A stretch of DNA of 64,000 nt. Source: Mortierella sp. BCC40632 (lineage: Eukaryota > Mortierellomycota > Mortierellomycetes > Mortierellales > Mortierellaceae). Below, in pieces: positions 10,941 to 23,247 of the stretch. A program made the translations under genes and the position numbers. The stretch lies in contig WAEK01000013.1 in the NCBI GenBank assembly GCA_011634665.1, positions 1,348,501 to 1,412,500 on the forward strand, read 5' to 3'. Below the pieces are notes generated by a model. The model saw only the letters and a list, made by a program, of their open reading frames with translations, was not told the origin of the DNA and searched no databases. The number at the start of each line of letters is the position of its first letter. Position 1 is the first letter of the stretch.

Positions 10941-13900
10941 TTACATTGGTCGTTGTTTCCAATGGACCTTGTTCAATAGCTGCCGCTGGTGCGTCTTGAT
11001 GTGCTGGGCTACAACCCGATTGCGAGATGCGGATCAAAAGAAAGGGGGAAGGGGGAAGGGGGAGGCGGAAGTAACCACATTAAAAAGGTACAAGTTAGTC
11101 AAAATGTCCATCCGACTTGCATATCAGAGACCTGAAGGGAAGGGGGGGTTGTTCCTGCCCCTTCTCCCTTTTCACCCCTTCCCCTTTGAAAAAAAAGAAA
11201 GAAGAAGAATCTTAAACCACATTTCCCAATAAAGACTTACAAAGGTTATCCGAGCGCGAGAACCGCTTGTTGCATCCAGAGGTCGTGCAAGCAAAAGGTC
11301 GTTCCAAGGTATGGGTTTTGATATGTCGTTTCAAATGTTCTAATCGTTTAAACCGTTTTGAACAACCAGGTGCATTACAGCAGTGATTCTTGGCGGTCGA
11401 GGTCATCCCTCTCGCTCGCGTTGCCGAGGCTGCCGAAGAGGTCATCGAATTTCCACCGCTGCTATGGCTACTGTGATTGATCCGAGGGAGCATCCCTCCT
11501 CCACTGCTCATCGATGATCCGATCCCAGATGAATGCATACCCGATGAATAAGACCCATGTGAAGAAGACGAGGAAGGATGGTATCCATCTAGCTGTGAAT
11601 AATGATGAGGAGGCAATGGAGGTTGGGATCCATGCGATGGAGGGAGACCATGGTGAGAGCCACCAGAACCACCAGGGTAGGATGGATCCATCGAATCATG
11701 ACGAGACGTCATCATGGGCGACCGACGACCTCCCTCATTAGTACCCGAGTGGTGGTGCTGGGGATGATACATCCCGGGATTCTGGCCGTAACGTGGGTAA
11801 TCACCATGGTACCCAGTCGATGCAGATCGGTTATGGAGCGAAGTGCCCCGAGACGGGCCATGACCATGGATAGGATGACCATCTTCATCCGTTGGGGCTG
11901 AGCCTGACCCGGAATAGCTCTCAAGGCTGCTCCTTGGAGGAGAGACCGATCCTCCATTCAAACGTTGAAACGATGATGAGTTCGACATGGATCCACCGCC
12001 ACCATACACTGCTCCATTGGCACCACCGGACATGTCCCGGCTACTCTGAGGACGATGCCGAGAGACAGAGGCAAAAGAGGAGCGAGGGGAAGAACTAGGT
12101 AGAGGCGCGACTCCTCCTTCGACAACCTTCTTGGGGCCATCATATCCAGCGGGCGACTCAGGACGAGAGTTTGCTCCGCTAGACCGAGGCGGGTATGTAT
12201 CCGAGCTAGGCATAAAATGCGAGGGGAAGCTCATCGACTCGCTAGGGTGGTGCTGGTGCTGGTGACGTTGTGGTGGTGGGTGGGGAGGATGGGTAGAGCT
12301 AGAAAGACCAGTGCGAGAGGCTAGCACAGGTGACTCTCCATTCGGATTTGAGTTGGGCATTTCATACGCGGAGAGACTCTTGCTATGGTGATGATGAGAG
12401 CTGCTGCGCTGATGATGACCTTGTGGGGCAGGAGGATGACTTTTAGGATAATACTCTGGCTCACGCGTGTCAGCACCGTATCGACCATTTCGGGGTGGTG
12501 ATGAAGGGCGATCTGAGGCCTTGGTGGGGGTCGAAGGGATAGGGAGACCAGGACTCGAATATCTCCGGTATGAATGGGGCCTATCTGAAGCATGGTGTGG
12601 CCCGTTCTTTCCATTGAATCCATATTCACGACCCCGCTCCCTCTCCTGAGGCATCCTATCATAGGAACCCTCCAAGGGTCGCATGTTGTGCTGATTGTGG
12701 AGATGGACTTCCTCGGGATTATTGGAGACAGCCTTGAGATCCAACTTGATAGTATTGAACTTTGGCAAGATACTGCTCATGCTCTCGGTCGTGGGAGAGT
12801 CGAGATGAAGCATGGCTGAAGAAGGGGTTCGTCGATGATGATGATGGAGATGACTCAACGATCCCTTGGACTCATACTCGTCATGTTGTTGCTGTAGCTG
12901 GGGTAGATGATGTGGATCCTCTGAAGTATTGCTAAATGGGTTCCTGGAAGATCGGTCGGCACTATTAGGCCCATGGACTTGTGGACCGAAAGGGAACCCC
13001 GGATGTGGTTAGACATGAGTTGTCCATGTGCTCTGGTACAAAATGATGCGTGCTTTTTTGTTTTGTGCCACCATCGAGCCTCTCTCCTCTTTTCTTTCCC
13101 ATTCCCCTGGCTCGCATAATTTCTTTCTTTCTTACCTGGAGTAGGTAGTCCATGCGGGTACATGCCTGATCCTTGGACTGGGGATCTTGATCCAGCGCTG
13201 TAGTTGGGATATCCCATAATGCCGTGCCGGTGATTTCCATGGTCACCGTCAGGCCCTACCGAGGACTCATCCATCGATCCTGACCCAGGAACAGAGCCTC
13301 CCCCAAGTGGAAAATTGGTCTGGACCGGGTCGATCATCATCCCTTCTCGATCAAAACGACGCATTTGCATGTTCTTTTTCGAGTGTGTTCTCAAATGAGC
13401 TGAAAAATTGTCTGAACGACTAAACGATTTGTCACATCCTTGGTAATCACACACAAAGGGTCTTTCCTTTGTATGGACTAACATATGACGTTTCAAATGT
13501 TCGAATCGTTTAAAGCTCCATCCACAAGAGGGGAACTTGCAGGGGTGTTTGTTGGATTGAGAAAGGGATGAGGAGCTGGATTGGGAGGCATTCGAAGAAA
13601 TGGAGTTGTTGCGGTGTTTGTTGTTAATATTGTTGTTGTTTCCGTTATCCATCATCATCATCATCCCAGAATCTTGCCCTTCGCCTCGGGCTGACCCATA
13701 GTATTCCGAGAACTGGTCCCGTTGGGATGGCATTTCGGACGGATAGGATCCCTCACGGTGGTGGTATTGAGATGGGTAAGAGTGCGGTTGTGGGTGAGAG
13801 TGTGGCTGACCAGAGAATGACTGTGGTGGCTGTGGGTGCGATGGAGGTGGGTGAGGATAATGGTAGGAGGGGTGGTGGTAATCGTCCAAGCTGTGGCTGC

Positions 13901-14732
13901 TGCCATTGTTGGCTCTGTATTCTATGCCGCCAACGCCAGACGGTGCGTAGTGGTGCTCATCGTGACCACCGTCTGGTCCGCTGCCTCCTCCTCCTCCAGA
14001 TCCTGACCCTGACCCTGACCCTGACCCTGTACCTGCTCCTGTGCCTGATCCTGCCGATCCGCCGCGATAATAGGTAGATGATCCATCGTATTCTGGGTAG
14101 GTCGCATGTCCTGCCCAACTACTGCGTTGGCTCTGTGAGCTCGAGTCGTGATAGGGTGGAGGAGCCGATGAGTAGGGAGGACCATTGCCACTGTAACTGC
14201 TGTTGCCATAGGACTTGGCGTTGCTATTGCTACTACTGCTGTTGGCAGACCCCGTGCCGTTACTGTCACCGCTCATGTGCCTGTCTACGGAATGCTCCCG
14301 CTTTAGTGAAGGTTCCGAGATCGATGTTGATATGGATGTGGATGAGGAGGAGGAGGCTGAAGAGGAGGAGGAGGAGAGAGAGGAGGAAGAAGAGACTGAG
14401 GAGGAGACGCCGTTCCCGGAATGCGATAGTGAGTTTCGTTGCGGTTCTCCAACAGAAAGAGTAGGGTATGTGGGGTGGCCAAAGGAGGGAAGAGCGCCCT
14501 TGGGTGAGTTCGATCTAGTGTAAACACCGCCGCTGCTGCTGCTGTTACTGTTGGCGTTGCTGTTACTGTTGCTATTGTTGTTGCTATTATCGTTGATGTT
14601 TTCGTTGTTGCTGTATGCAAAGCGGCTGTGGTGATGATGATAAGGTGGTGAAGAAGAAACAGGCAATGATGTTGTGGGCGAGACTGGCGTTGCTACCGAT
14701 GTTGACGAAAGTTGGACTGTGGCGGCGGTCAT
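10941..14732 (-). CDS. C2H2 transcription factor with two separated finger pairs (paralogue 1)
   Basis: Exons in reading order: 14732-13136, 12977-11241 and 11008-10941, 1133 residues. The first finger pair (about 398-452) has [19 protein letters not shown] and [18 protein letters not shown]. The second pair starts at about C1066 with [19 protein letters not shown] and [11 protein letters not shown], and its last finger is split by the final intron ([10 protein letters not shown] in exon 3). Finger spacing and sequence resemble fungal Ste12/SteA and BrlA-type fingers. The protein is therefore probably a nuclear DNA-binding regulator, but its target is unknown. The 600-residue linker is disordered, rich in Ser, His, Pro and Gly. 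The first intron uses a CACAAG acceptor (12978) about 30 nt after a TCTAAC branch-like site; this is the least certain join. I started at the ATG at 14732 because the extra residues from 14816 are only His-Thr repeats. Confidence 0.85.
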
Positions 14733-14914
14733 GGTGGTATGCCGTATTGTATGTGTGTGCGTATGTGGTGTATGTTGTGTATGTTTGTGTATGTGTGTGT
14801 GTGCTATGCGATGCAATGCAGCGGCCGATTGTCTCCTTGATACTCGACACGGTCAACAGCAGCAGCTTCAGCAGCAACAGCTACAGAAAAAAAGGGGGGG
14901 AAAGAAGAGAACCT

Positions 14915-14916
<2 letters not shown>

Positions 14917-14963
<47 letters not shown>
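14917..14963. repeat. (GA)n microsatellite
   Basis: About 22 GA units lie roughly 190 bp upstream of the C2H2-1 start codon. They read as CT on the transcribed strand and so probably fall in the leader or promoter. Confidence 0.9.
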
Positions 14964-16615
14964 AGGGGTGGGCCCAGGCAAGAAGGACCGCGAGCGCTGC
15001 CCCTTCTGTGGGTGCGAGACGGTGCCGAAGGGAAAGTTTTGCAGTCGTCGTTCGAGGAGACAGTGAGGTTGCTGACTGGACTAGGTTGGGCTTGGCTGCA
15101 GACTGGATTTTCTTTTCTATTGCTGCAAGGACGTCCGACGGAATTAGAGATGGCAGAGGAAGGGGGTGGAGGTAGGGGTAAGAGTAGAGAAGAAGAATGC
15201 AACGAGTACGTCGGTGGAGATAGAGGATGACTGAATGACGGAAACGACGGTAGAAATTGGAGTGAAAGGAGGAGAATACATTATTCTTTTTTTAAGAGAA
15301 AAGGGCCGTTGCCAGACCAAAGGCCCAGATGCATTGTGCAGGGCCCGGCATAAGAGAAGCCCTCCACCACCAACTTCCCCCTCCCTCTCCTTCTCCGCCT
15401 TTCCCAACTTCCGCAGGCCTCGCATGCGAGGCTCAAAATCGAGGACTGTCTAGGTTGCGTCTTTTTCTTTCTCACTCTTTTTTTTTCTTTCCGTATGTGT
15501 AAATCTGTGTGTGTGAATGTGTGTGTGTGTTTGTGTGTATGTCTTCTCCTTCCCCAGGGGAGTGGCTGCTTAGGGGTTCTTAAGTAATGGAAGGAGTGTA
15601 TCAGCGTACCTTGTGTCTATGCCTCAGGGCACTGTCCTTTGTTTGTCTTTGTCGTGTGCGACTTGGTACCAGAGCAAAAAAAGAAAAGAATTGGAGAGGG
15701 AGAAAAGAGAAAGAGAGAGCAAGAGAAAAGACGTCTGCGTGGATCGGTCACAAACGAATAGACCTGAGGAGAGTGTGTTGCTTCCGAGAAGTGTGGTGGG
15801 CCGTGCTATCTGATGGAGAGCAGTGGGATAGCAAGTCTGTGAGGTTGCAAAGGAAAAAGAAAAGAGTCAGAAGATGCAGATCAATGTGGGCGAGTAAAAT
15901 GTCGTTGAGAAAAAGAAGCCCAGCGGAAAACACAGCAGGAGTTGGGCAGAAGACGGGAGAAGGAGAAAAGAGAGAGTACGTGTGAGAGAATGAGAACAAA
16001 AGACGATTGAGTAGGGAAAAAAAGAGGGAAAGAGAGGAAAGAGGAGAAAGAGAGAAAAAGAGCATATGTGGGAGGCAGAGCGTAAGAGAAAGAGAGGAGA
16101 GAGAGAGAGATCGTAAGGAACAAGGGAAAGGGAAAGGAAAAAGGGCAGGCTGAATGTGTCCGAAAGGGGAACAGCAACAGGATAGAGGACCAACCCAGAC
16201 CAAAAAGGACGGGTGAGATGAAGTCGATGCTGAGGAGAGAGAAGGGCCCCATCTACCGGGGGTGGAGGAGGAAGAGGAGGATCCTCGGATCCTGGCACCC
16301 CTCATACTCCTTGTACTCTTATTCCATTCCTCCTCTCTCTTTTTCTCCTCCTACCACCACCACCACCTCCCACTATCACTCCTTCCCATCCATCCCCTTC
16401 CAACTTCAACAAGTCTTTTTTGCCATTCCAGTGCTCCTCTGCGTCGAGTGCAAATGTTGTTCCCAAAAAAGGATTTGTGAGTATTCTCTCTTTCTTTCTC
16501 TCCCAGACAAACGTCGTGAGAGTCCTACTCCTTGACCTTTTGTTCTCCCTCCCCTCGAACGCGCTACCGATTTCTACGCAACGTACGCGGGCAACTCCAC
16601 ATTGGAAGAAAAGAA

Positions 16616-16616
16616 A

Positions 16617-16704
<88 letters not shown>

Positions 16705-16707
16705 AAA
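16616..16707. repeat. (AAAG)n microsatellite, about 22 units
   Basis: A nearly perfect tetranucleotide array. The complementary CTTT array occurs at 49732-49790, upstream of the second C2H2 gene. Confidence 0.92.
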
Positions 16708-16796
16708 GAGGGCCGTATGAGGTCGTATGGAAGACCAGGGAGAAAGGGATGGGGGAAGGAACGTCAGGAGAAGACAGGAGAAGAGAAGCATAGAAG

Positions 16797-16833
16797 GTGC
16801 CTTTTTTTTTTAAAAAAAAAAAAAAAAAGGCAC
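16797..16833. repeat. Hairpin: GTGCC-T10-A17-GGCAC
   Basis: A T10-A17 junction is flanked by exact 5-bp inverted arms, GTGCC (16797-16801) and GGCAC (16829-16833). The block can fold into a GC-clamped hairpin. Confidence 0.8.
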
Positions 16834-17310
16834 TAACCATGGGGAGAAGGCGATAGACTGCAGAATGGGGTGGCTCCTGCTGGGGCGATGGAAAAAGGGC
16901 GGCGGAGGAAACCCAGCAGAACCGAGATCCTCCTCCAAAAGAGGTAAAGTAACAAGAGATGAAAGGAGATCGAAAAAAAAAGAGGCGGGGCAGGTTGGGT
17001 GAGGAGAAAGGTAAGGAGTAAAAGACGCGATGATGAAAAGAAAAAGGGCGTACTTGCCGTACCCGTTTACTCTAACTGTAGGGGAGAGAGGAGAGTGGGG
17101 GAGTTGCCATGAACGATGAAAAAAGGAGGGCGGTGGAAGAGAAAAGAGCGCGAAAGAATAAAGAGAAACGAAGAGTGCAAGAGCAGTGGACAGTAGGCGG
17201 ACAAAGATGGAATCAGGAGGTAGGAAAAGGAGGAAAGGAGTCGTGCGGCCGCGGGTGAGCAGCAGCAACAGCAAGAGGCCCACGGGAGGAGAGACAGAGG
17301 GTGCAAGAGC

Positions 17311-17312
17311 GA

Positions 17313-17344
<32 letters not shown>

Positions 17345-17366
17345 AAGAGAGAAAGAGAGAAAGAAA

Positions 17367-17397
<31 letters not shown>

Positions 17398-17430
17398 AAG
17401 AGAAAGAAAGAGAAAGAAAGAGAGTAAAGG
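17311..17430. repeat. GAGAAA/GA-rich compound microsatellite
   Basis: An irregular polypurine run of GAGAAA, GAAA and GA units. It reads as polypyrimidine on the strand of the C2H2-1 gene. Confidence 0.8.
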
Positions 17431-19606
17431 ATGAGCGAGCAATGAAAAGAGAAAAGGGAGTCGAGGTGTTGACGAGTAGCTGAGTGTCCTCTCCTCCAGG
17501 CTGAAAGGAGACGAGGGGTGCGGTGGAGTGCAGTGCGACCAACAAAAAGAAAGAAAAAGAATAAGTAAAGACAAAAAAAAAAAAAGGGACGGAACTCTAA
17601 AACACCCTCTTCTTGGACATTGAAAAGAGAAAAATAGACCAAACGACTCTGGGGCCGACTCTGTCAGTTCGAGTGAATCGCATTCAAAGCTGGACAGTGC
17701 GAGCAGAAAAGTTGCAGCAGTTCACTTCGTTTCCCGGCTGTCCGCCACGGGACAAAGAAGTGCCCTTCCTCTTATTTTCTCTCTCCCTTCCTTCCTTCCT
17801 CTCTTCCTCTCCTCCTCCTCTTCCTCCTCCTCCTCCCCCCGTCGCGCGCTCCTCCTTCATTCGCCTACCCAGGCTACCGGCCGGGAAGAACAAAGGGGGG
17901 GGGAGGACATGAAGAAAGAGAAAAAAGTGAAGTCCCTGCAAGGGTGCGTGTGTGAAAAAGGAGAGATAACTTCTTCCCTGAAGCGGGTTGTGCAAGGGTG
18001 GGAAAGCAAAACGAGTCAGAAAAGACAGGACACAATACACACATAATACACAAAACATATAAACATATGGGAAAAGGGAGCCTAACCAGAGTAATGAACA
18101 CCGTTGAGGATAGACAAGCGCCCCTTCTCCTTCTCTCTTTCTCTTTCTTTCTTTCGCTTTGTCAATTGTTTCCATTGCTTACTCTAGATCGAGGTCACAG
18201 CAGAGTTCGACAAAAGAGAGTCCAGCCCTGGGCGGAAAAAAAAAATAGGATGAAAGGTATGAAAGATGAGGGGTGGGAGACGGGGACGGGGCGAGGGGGA
18301 ATGGACCAGCGCGACTGGATGAACTGGAAGAAAGCTGGAGGAGCGAGGTGAGAGCGACAAAAACGAGACTCGGCAGGGGGGAAGAGGAATTGGATGAGGA
18401 GAACGGATGTCAGCGCACGACCGGGAAACGATTAGGTTCCGGAGGACAAGGCAAAAGGCACTGCACGTCCAGCGGCAGCAGTAACATCAACAGCAGCGGC
18501 AGCAACGATGACAGCGGCAGCAGGACAACTACGGAGCCAAAGAGCTGGGCATTGGATCAGGTAGGGAGAGCACCTCTGAGCCCAGGAGTTCTGTGCTCTC
18601 TCTCTCTTTTTTTTTTTTTGCAGCTTGATGTTGGAGTGAATATGAAAGGGAGAGAAGGGGAAAAGGGGGAACAGAGCAAGGGCGGGAGGACCGGATTGAG
18701 AAAGAGAGGATAAACCGAAGAAAAGCTGAGACGAGATGTATGACAGACTCACGAGCAGGAGCGAGCGCGAAAGGAACAAACAAAAAAAAAAGAGGCGGAA
18801 CGCGCAAGGAGAATAGCTGGCGGGGCGGAGTGGACCAGAGAAGGAGACGAAGGGGCAGACACAAGAGTGGAAGTGGAGCAGAATGATAGAGAGGATGGGC
18901 GGGGTCACCGAGGGAGGGAACAATGGGCCTGCAAGGAAGATGCCACGGTGGAGTACCGGGATGGGAAGAGGAGGAGCAGGAGGAGGGACGAGAAAGGAGG
19001 GAATGCGGGGCAGGCGAGTGAAGGGAAGCATGAGGGAGCAGCGCTCAGCAGAGGTAGGGAAAGACACACAAGGTACGGCTTGCTAGCATTGGTCCACTGG
19101 TCCTGGCCATTGCAGTGGAATTGCAGCAAACAGGGCAGGGGAGAGGACGCCTTGCCTTGGTTGGGAAGCTGGAAACTAACGACGCGTCTGTGTGGTCTAC
19201 CTTGTCGCGTCTGTCCATGTTCCACGGGTCAAATGGCCTGCCAGGTTTAGACAGAGACAACGACGGGTGCGCGGGAGTCATTCTCGCTCTCTTTATCTAT
19301 TTCTCCTCAGTTTGCTCGCTCTTATTTTTTTTTATATCGTCTCTCGTTTTTTTTTTCCGCACCAATGTTTGCTCCGCCGGCAGGACAACAACCACTACCA
19401 CTTTCCCATCGTTTTCTTTTTTATTCTGCCTCCTCTGTCTTTTGAACCACATTCTCCTAGTCACCTGCAGTCACAGGTTCTGTCATTTCCCTGGGCCGAT
19501 CTTCTGTCCTTCGGGACAGTCGAGGAAATACAGGACCCTTCGTTGCTGGGTGCAAGACCGAGAGGAATAGGGGAACGGGTGGGCTGCGAGAGGGTAAGGG
19601 AAAATG

Positions 19607-19649
19607 GGGTGCATCGGGTGCATAGGGTGCATTGGTGCATTGGTGCATT
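19607..19649. repeat. GGGTGCAT short tandem repeat
   Basis: Five degenerate copies of an 8-9 bp unit are adjacent: GGGTGCAT, CGGGTGCAT, AGGGTGCAT, TGGTGCAT and TGGTGCAT. It is not a simple dinucleotide tract like its neighbours. Confidence 0.85.
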
Positions 19650-20656
19650 GAGGGATCGTCAGAGTTCACTTTGTCAGTCTACTCAGTCTGGCCTTTTTCC
19701 CCTTGTGTCCCTCACCTTTCTCTCATGAACCACATTCTGGAGAGAAGAGGTAGATTGTCAACCTGTACCCTCGAATCAGACAAATGTCTTTCTTGTACAC
19801 ACAAAACACACATACCCCCTCGTCTCTCTCATTTGTTTTCTCTCTTTCTTCTCAATGGTAATGTGGCACAATCCCGGAGTCTGCCTTGGATTGGGCCGGC
19901 CTCAACTTTTTTTTTTTTTTTTTTTTTAGTAGGAGAGAGAGAGCAAGAGAGCACATAGAAAGGTTGCAACAGCAGAGTAGATCGTGGTCTTTCACGCGCA
20001 AAACGAATAGCCAACATGCCAGGAGAGAGTGAGAAAAAGAAAGGGCAGTTTGATCAAAGAGAGTTCAGGAGAAGAGCGGAGAGGGAAGGAGATCTCACCA
20101 CTTACACGAACCTTCTCTGCGACCCTGACAATATGGCAGAGGCGGACAAAAAGGAGTCAGGATATATAAATTAAAAAAAAAAAATCTCGCTCTGACAGAA
20201 ACGACGAAGGGAGAAGGGAAGTAGTAGCAGGTAAATAGTTGTAGTAGAAGTAGAGGTGTGTGTGAGAGCGAAGGGAGGGATGGGAAAAAAAAGTAATGGG
20301 AACGGAGGTAGAATAACAACAACGGAAGGGGGCGAGCTTAATGGGACGCAACTGGGAGCGCTCAGGAGCAGCTTGTGCTCTATCGACGATAAAAGGAGGT
20401 TGGATTACGGCAGAAACGAGCGGGAGCAAACGAGAAATGAACTGACAGGCAGATGGGGAGAGCAAGGGAAGGGAGAAGAGGAGGAGGAGAGAAAGAAGAG
20501 CAAAAGAGACAAAGGGGTTAGAAAAACAGAGCTCAGGGCGCCTCTGCTCATGGTGCCAGATGTGTAGCATGATGTCAAAAGCGAGGACCGACCGCGAGGG
20601 ACAGGACATCTGAGCAATGTGGCGATGGTCTTTTTTTTTTTTTTTTTTTTGTTTGG

Positions 20657-20673
20657 TTCATGATGATCATGAA
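20657..20673. repeat. 17-bp palindrome TTCATGAT-G-ATCATGAA
   Basis: Perfect 8-bp inverted arms flank one base. It has the shape of a dimer-binding site, but no binding factor can be named. Confidence 0.6.
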
Positions 20674-21052
20674 TCATTGACTGTCCTGCCATCGAGGTGG
20701 TACGATGTTGGGCAACAAGTGCAGCCCGTGTCCTCTCCCATCCCCATCTCGATAACAAATAGGTACTCTAAAAACAACACCACGCCTCAACGGAGAGTGA
20801 ATGGATCCTACAAAGAGAGGCTGGTGCCAAATGGATCGAAAAAAGGGAGTAACTCAAAGACGTAGGGGGACAGGACAGGGGATGGAGCAAGTCAGCGTGT
20901 TACGACACAACAGAGGCCTGCATGCAACACGCACATCCACACCACAGGGGGTAGAAAGAAAACAGAAGATAAACCAGCAAGGGCAGAAAAAAAGTGTGGA
21001 GAAGGAAACTGAGAGAGAAAAAAAAGGGGAGGGGGTTCGAGGAGTCGGATGC

Positions 21053-21070
21053 GCGACAAGCGCTTGTCGC
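21053..21070. repeat. 18-bp perfect palindrome GCGACAAGCGCTTGTCGC
   Basis: A complete self-complementary 18-mer with a GC-rich, non-repetitive sequence inside otherwise low-complexity DNA. Confidence 0.75.
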
Positions 21071-22042
21071 TCGACCATGCCACGCAAACCAACGCCTCTC
21101 TCGCTCGTTCTTCGCTTTTACACCCTTGCGGAGGCGAGCCATGCGCCGCCAAGGGGGGTTGAGAGAGGCGGAAGAAGAGGAAGAGGTAGAGCAGGATGCG
21201 AAAAGTGAATGAGCATGTACAACATGCAGTGACTTTTAGCTGCTGGCGGCGCTTGGTCATCAGCCCCTCGGACAGAGAAGCTGTGCCATTCCTATTTTCC
21301 TGAAGACGGTATTTTTTTATTTTTTGATACTCTTAATGTTATTTGCAGATGCCCTCTTCAGTCCACACGGAATGTGGTTGGTAATCGACAAAAGTAATGT
21401 CCACTCTTTTCCGATCCACTTCTCTGCCTGACCTTGTCACAAGTAACTATTTGTAAGAGAGACCCCTTTGCCGAGCGAGTCCAAGGAGTACAAGACTAAG
21501 AAGGTTACAACCGCAAGGGGGCGTGGCAGTGGGGATATGGTCAGGGGGTGATGCAAAAAAAAAAAAACAGAAACAGACAGACAGACCATGAGAGAAGGGA
21601 GCAGGACACAGGTGGGGGGATCGTGCATGTGTATTCTCAGTATCTCGCCCAACTCTTTCAGGGCCTTTACCTTACTAGATATTGTCGAAAGCCAAGACTC
21701 TTTTTTTTTTTTTTTTTTTTACAGCTCGTCTAGCCGTTACCCGACTCAGCATTGCTATTCAGAAAAATCGACCCACTTGACAGGCGAGTGGAAGTCAGGG
21801 CAAGTGAGAAGGATTACAAAGGGTGGTCCGAAAAAAGAAAGAGGAAAAAAAAAAAAAACTGGGAAGAAGCAAGCTGGGAGGAAATATGTCCGATGGGATA
21901 GTAGTCATTCACTCGACCCAAGGCCGATGCTGCATTGTAAGATTTGTTCCCTGGTCATTATCTGGCGGGGACGCATATGCCCAACCTTGGACCTTCTTTT
22001 GTGCTTGACCTGCGACCAAAGGGGCGCTGACCATGAGCGAAG

Positions 22043-22045
<3 letters not shown>

Positions 22046-22075
<30 letters not shown>
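22046..22075. repeat. (GA)n microsatellite
   Basis: About 15 GA units. Confidence 0.9.
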
Positions 22076-22079
<4 letters not shown>

Positions 22080-22692
22080 AGACTGGAGGCACAAAGTTCG
22101 GAGATGTTCGCGGGAAACACGTTTTCCTGACCCTCTTTTGCTGTCACACCCTGCCTTTGTGTCCCACTCTCCGTTCTTCTCAGATGGCTAGGTTCAGTCA
22201 AGAGAAGAGAGTCTGCCAATCTCCTTTTCCCTTTCTCCTTTCCTCACCCTTCCGCTAGCCAACCTGCTGTCTTGGGGGAAGGAAAACGCACAAAGGTGAA
22301 AAAAAAAAAAAAAAACCACTTGCGCTGGATCAAGATCGGCAACATCTTTTTAGTCTTCTACCCGGCACGTGTAAATGAAGGGGGCAAGTTAGTTTTTGTT
22401 CTTTGCCTCTTTCTCACTTTCACTTTGACCATTCTCGACGCCACAGTGTATCTGAAAGATACACATTACAATATGTGGTCTGGATTGGGCGTGTGCTAGG
22501 GGCTGGAGAAGGAATACAGGATGCTCGAGAACGAGTGAATGTGGTGCGGAGTAGTGTGGCAAGAAGAAGGTAGTCAGGGTGGTTCAATGTGGCAAGCACA
22601 GTGTTGCGACTGACAAGTAAAGAAAAGAAGAACGATCCATAGTCCATCGTTTACCCACAAGTTCTTGGCCCTCGGGTCAAAGACAACATGGA

Positions 22693-22740
22693 TACACACA
22701 CGCACACGCACACGCACACACACGCACACACACACACGCA
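22693..22740. repeat. (CA)n microsatellite with CG interruptions
   Basis: A CA-rich tract interrupted by CG steps (CACACGCACACGCACA pattern), with alternating purine-pyrimidine character that can favour Z-DNA. Confidence 0.85.
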
Positions 22741-23215
22741 TACCCCAATGCCCTGGCCGCACCCCCCCCCCCACCTTACCTCCCAACAACAGTATCTCTT
22801 CTCGTCAATGTGGTAAGATGCAGCCCCATCGTCATCAAGGAAAACAATAATACCATAGCCCAAAGAGAAAGAAAGAGTCAACGTCAAGGCTCTTACCCCT
22901 GCCCCTCATTACCACCTGCAAGCAGCTCCCCAGAATGACATTAACGTCCGTATTTTCCTCTTGCTCTTGTCCTGTCCTCTTCCTTCCTTTCTTTTTCTTC
23001 GGCCCAACCCGCACCGCAACTCCGCGCACAGTCCCCTCTCTTTTCTCTTTCTCTTTCCCCCCCTTCAAACCCTAACTGTATAACCCTTTTCTATGCTTAC
23101 AAAAGTATACAGCGCGTGCTCAGTTCTTGTGTATCGGGCCTCGCATCGGCCAAAACTCCTGTCTCTCTCTTTCCTCTAGGCAATCTTCCTTTCTTCCCCC
23201 ACGCCTCTTCCATCA

Positions 23216-23247
<32 letters not shown>

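Noticed and set aside
14733..14816. 28-residue N-terminal extension of C2H2-1
   Set aside because: It consists of His-Thr repeats from a CA/TG-rich leader. The downstream ATG at 14732 is the better start.
15748..17574. Long minus-strand frames rich in Ser, Leu and Phe
   Set aside because: They arise from CT-rich repeats read in several frames at once, show no domain and have no matching splice partners.
23072..23090. CCCTAA-like motif, considered as telomere sequence
   Set aside because: A single copy without tandem repetition in the middle of gene-bearing DNA is not telomeric.
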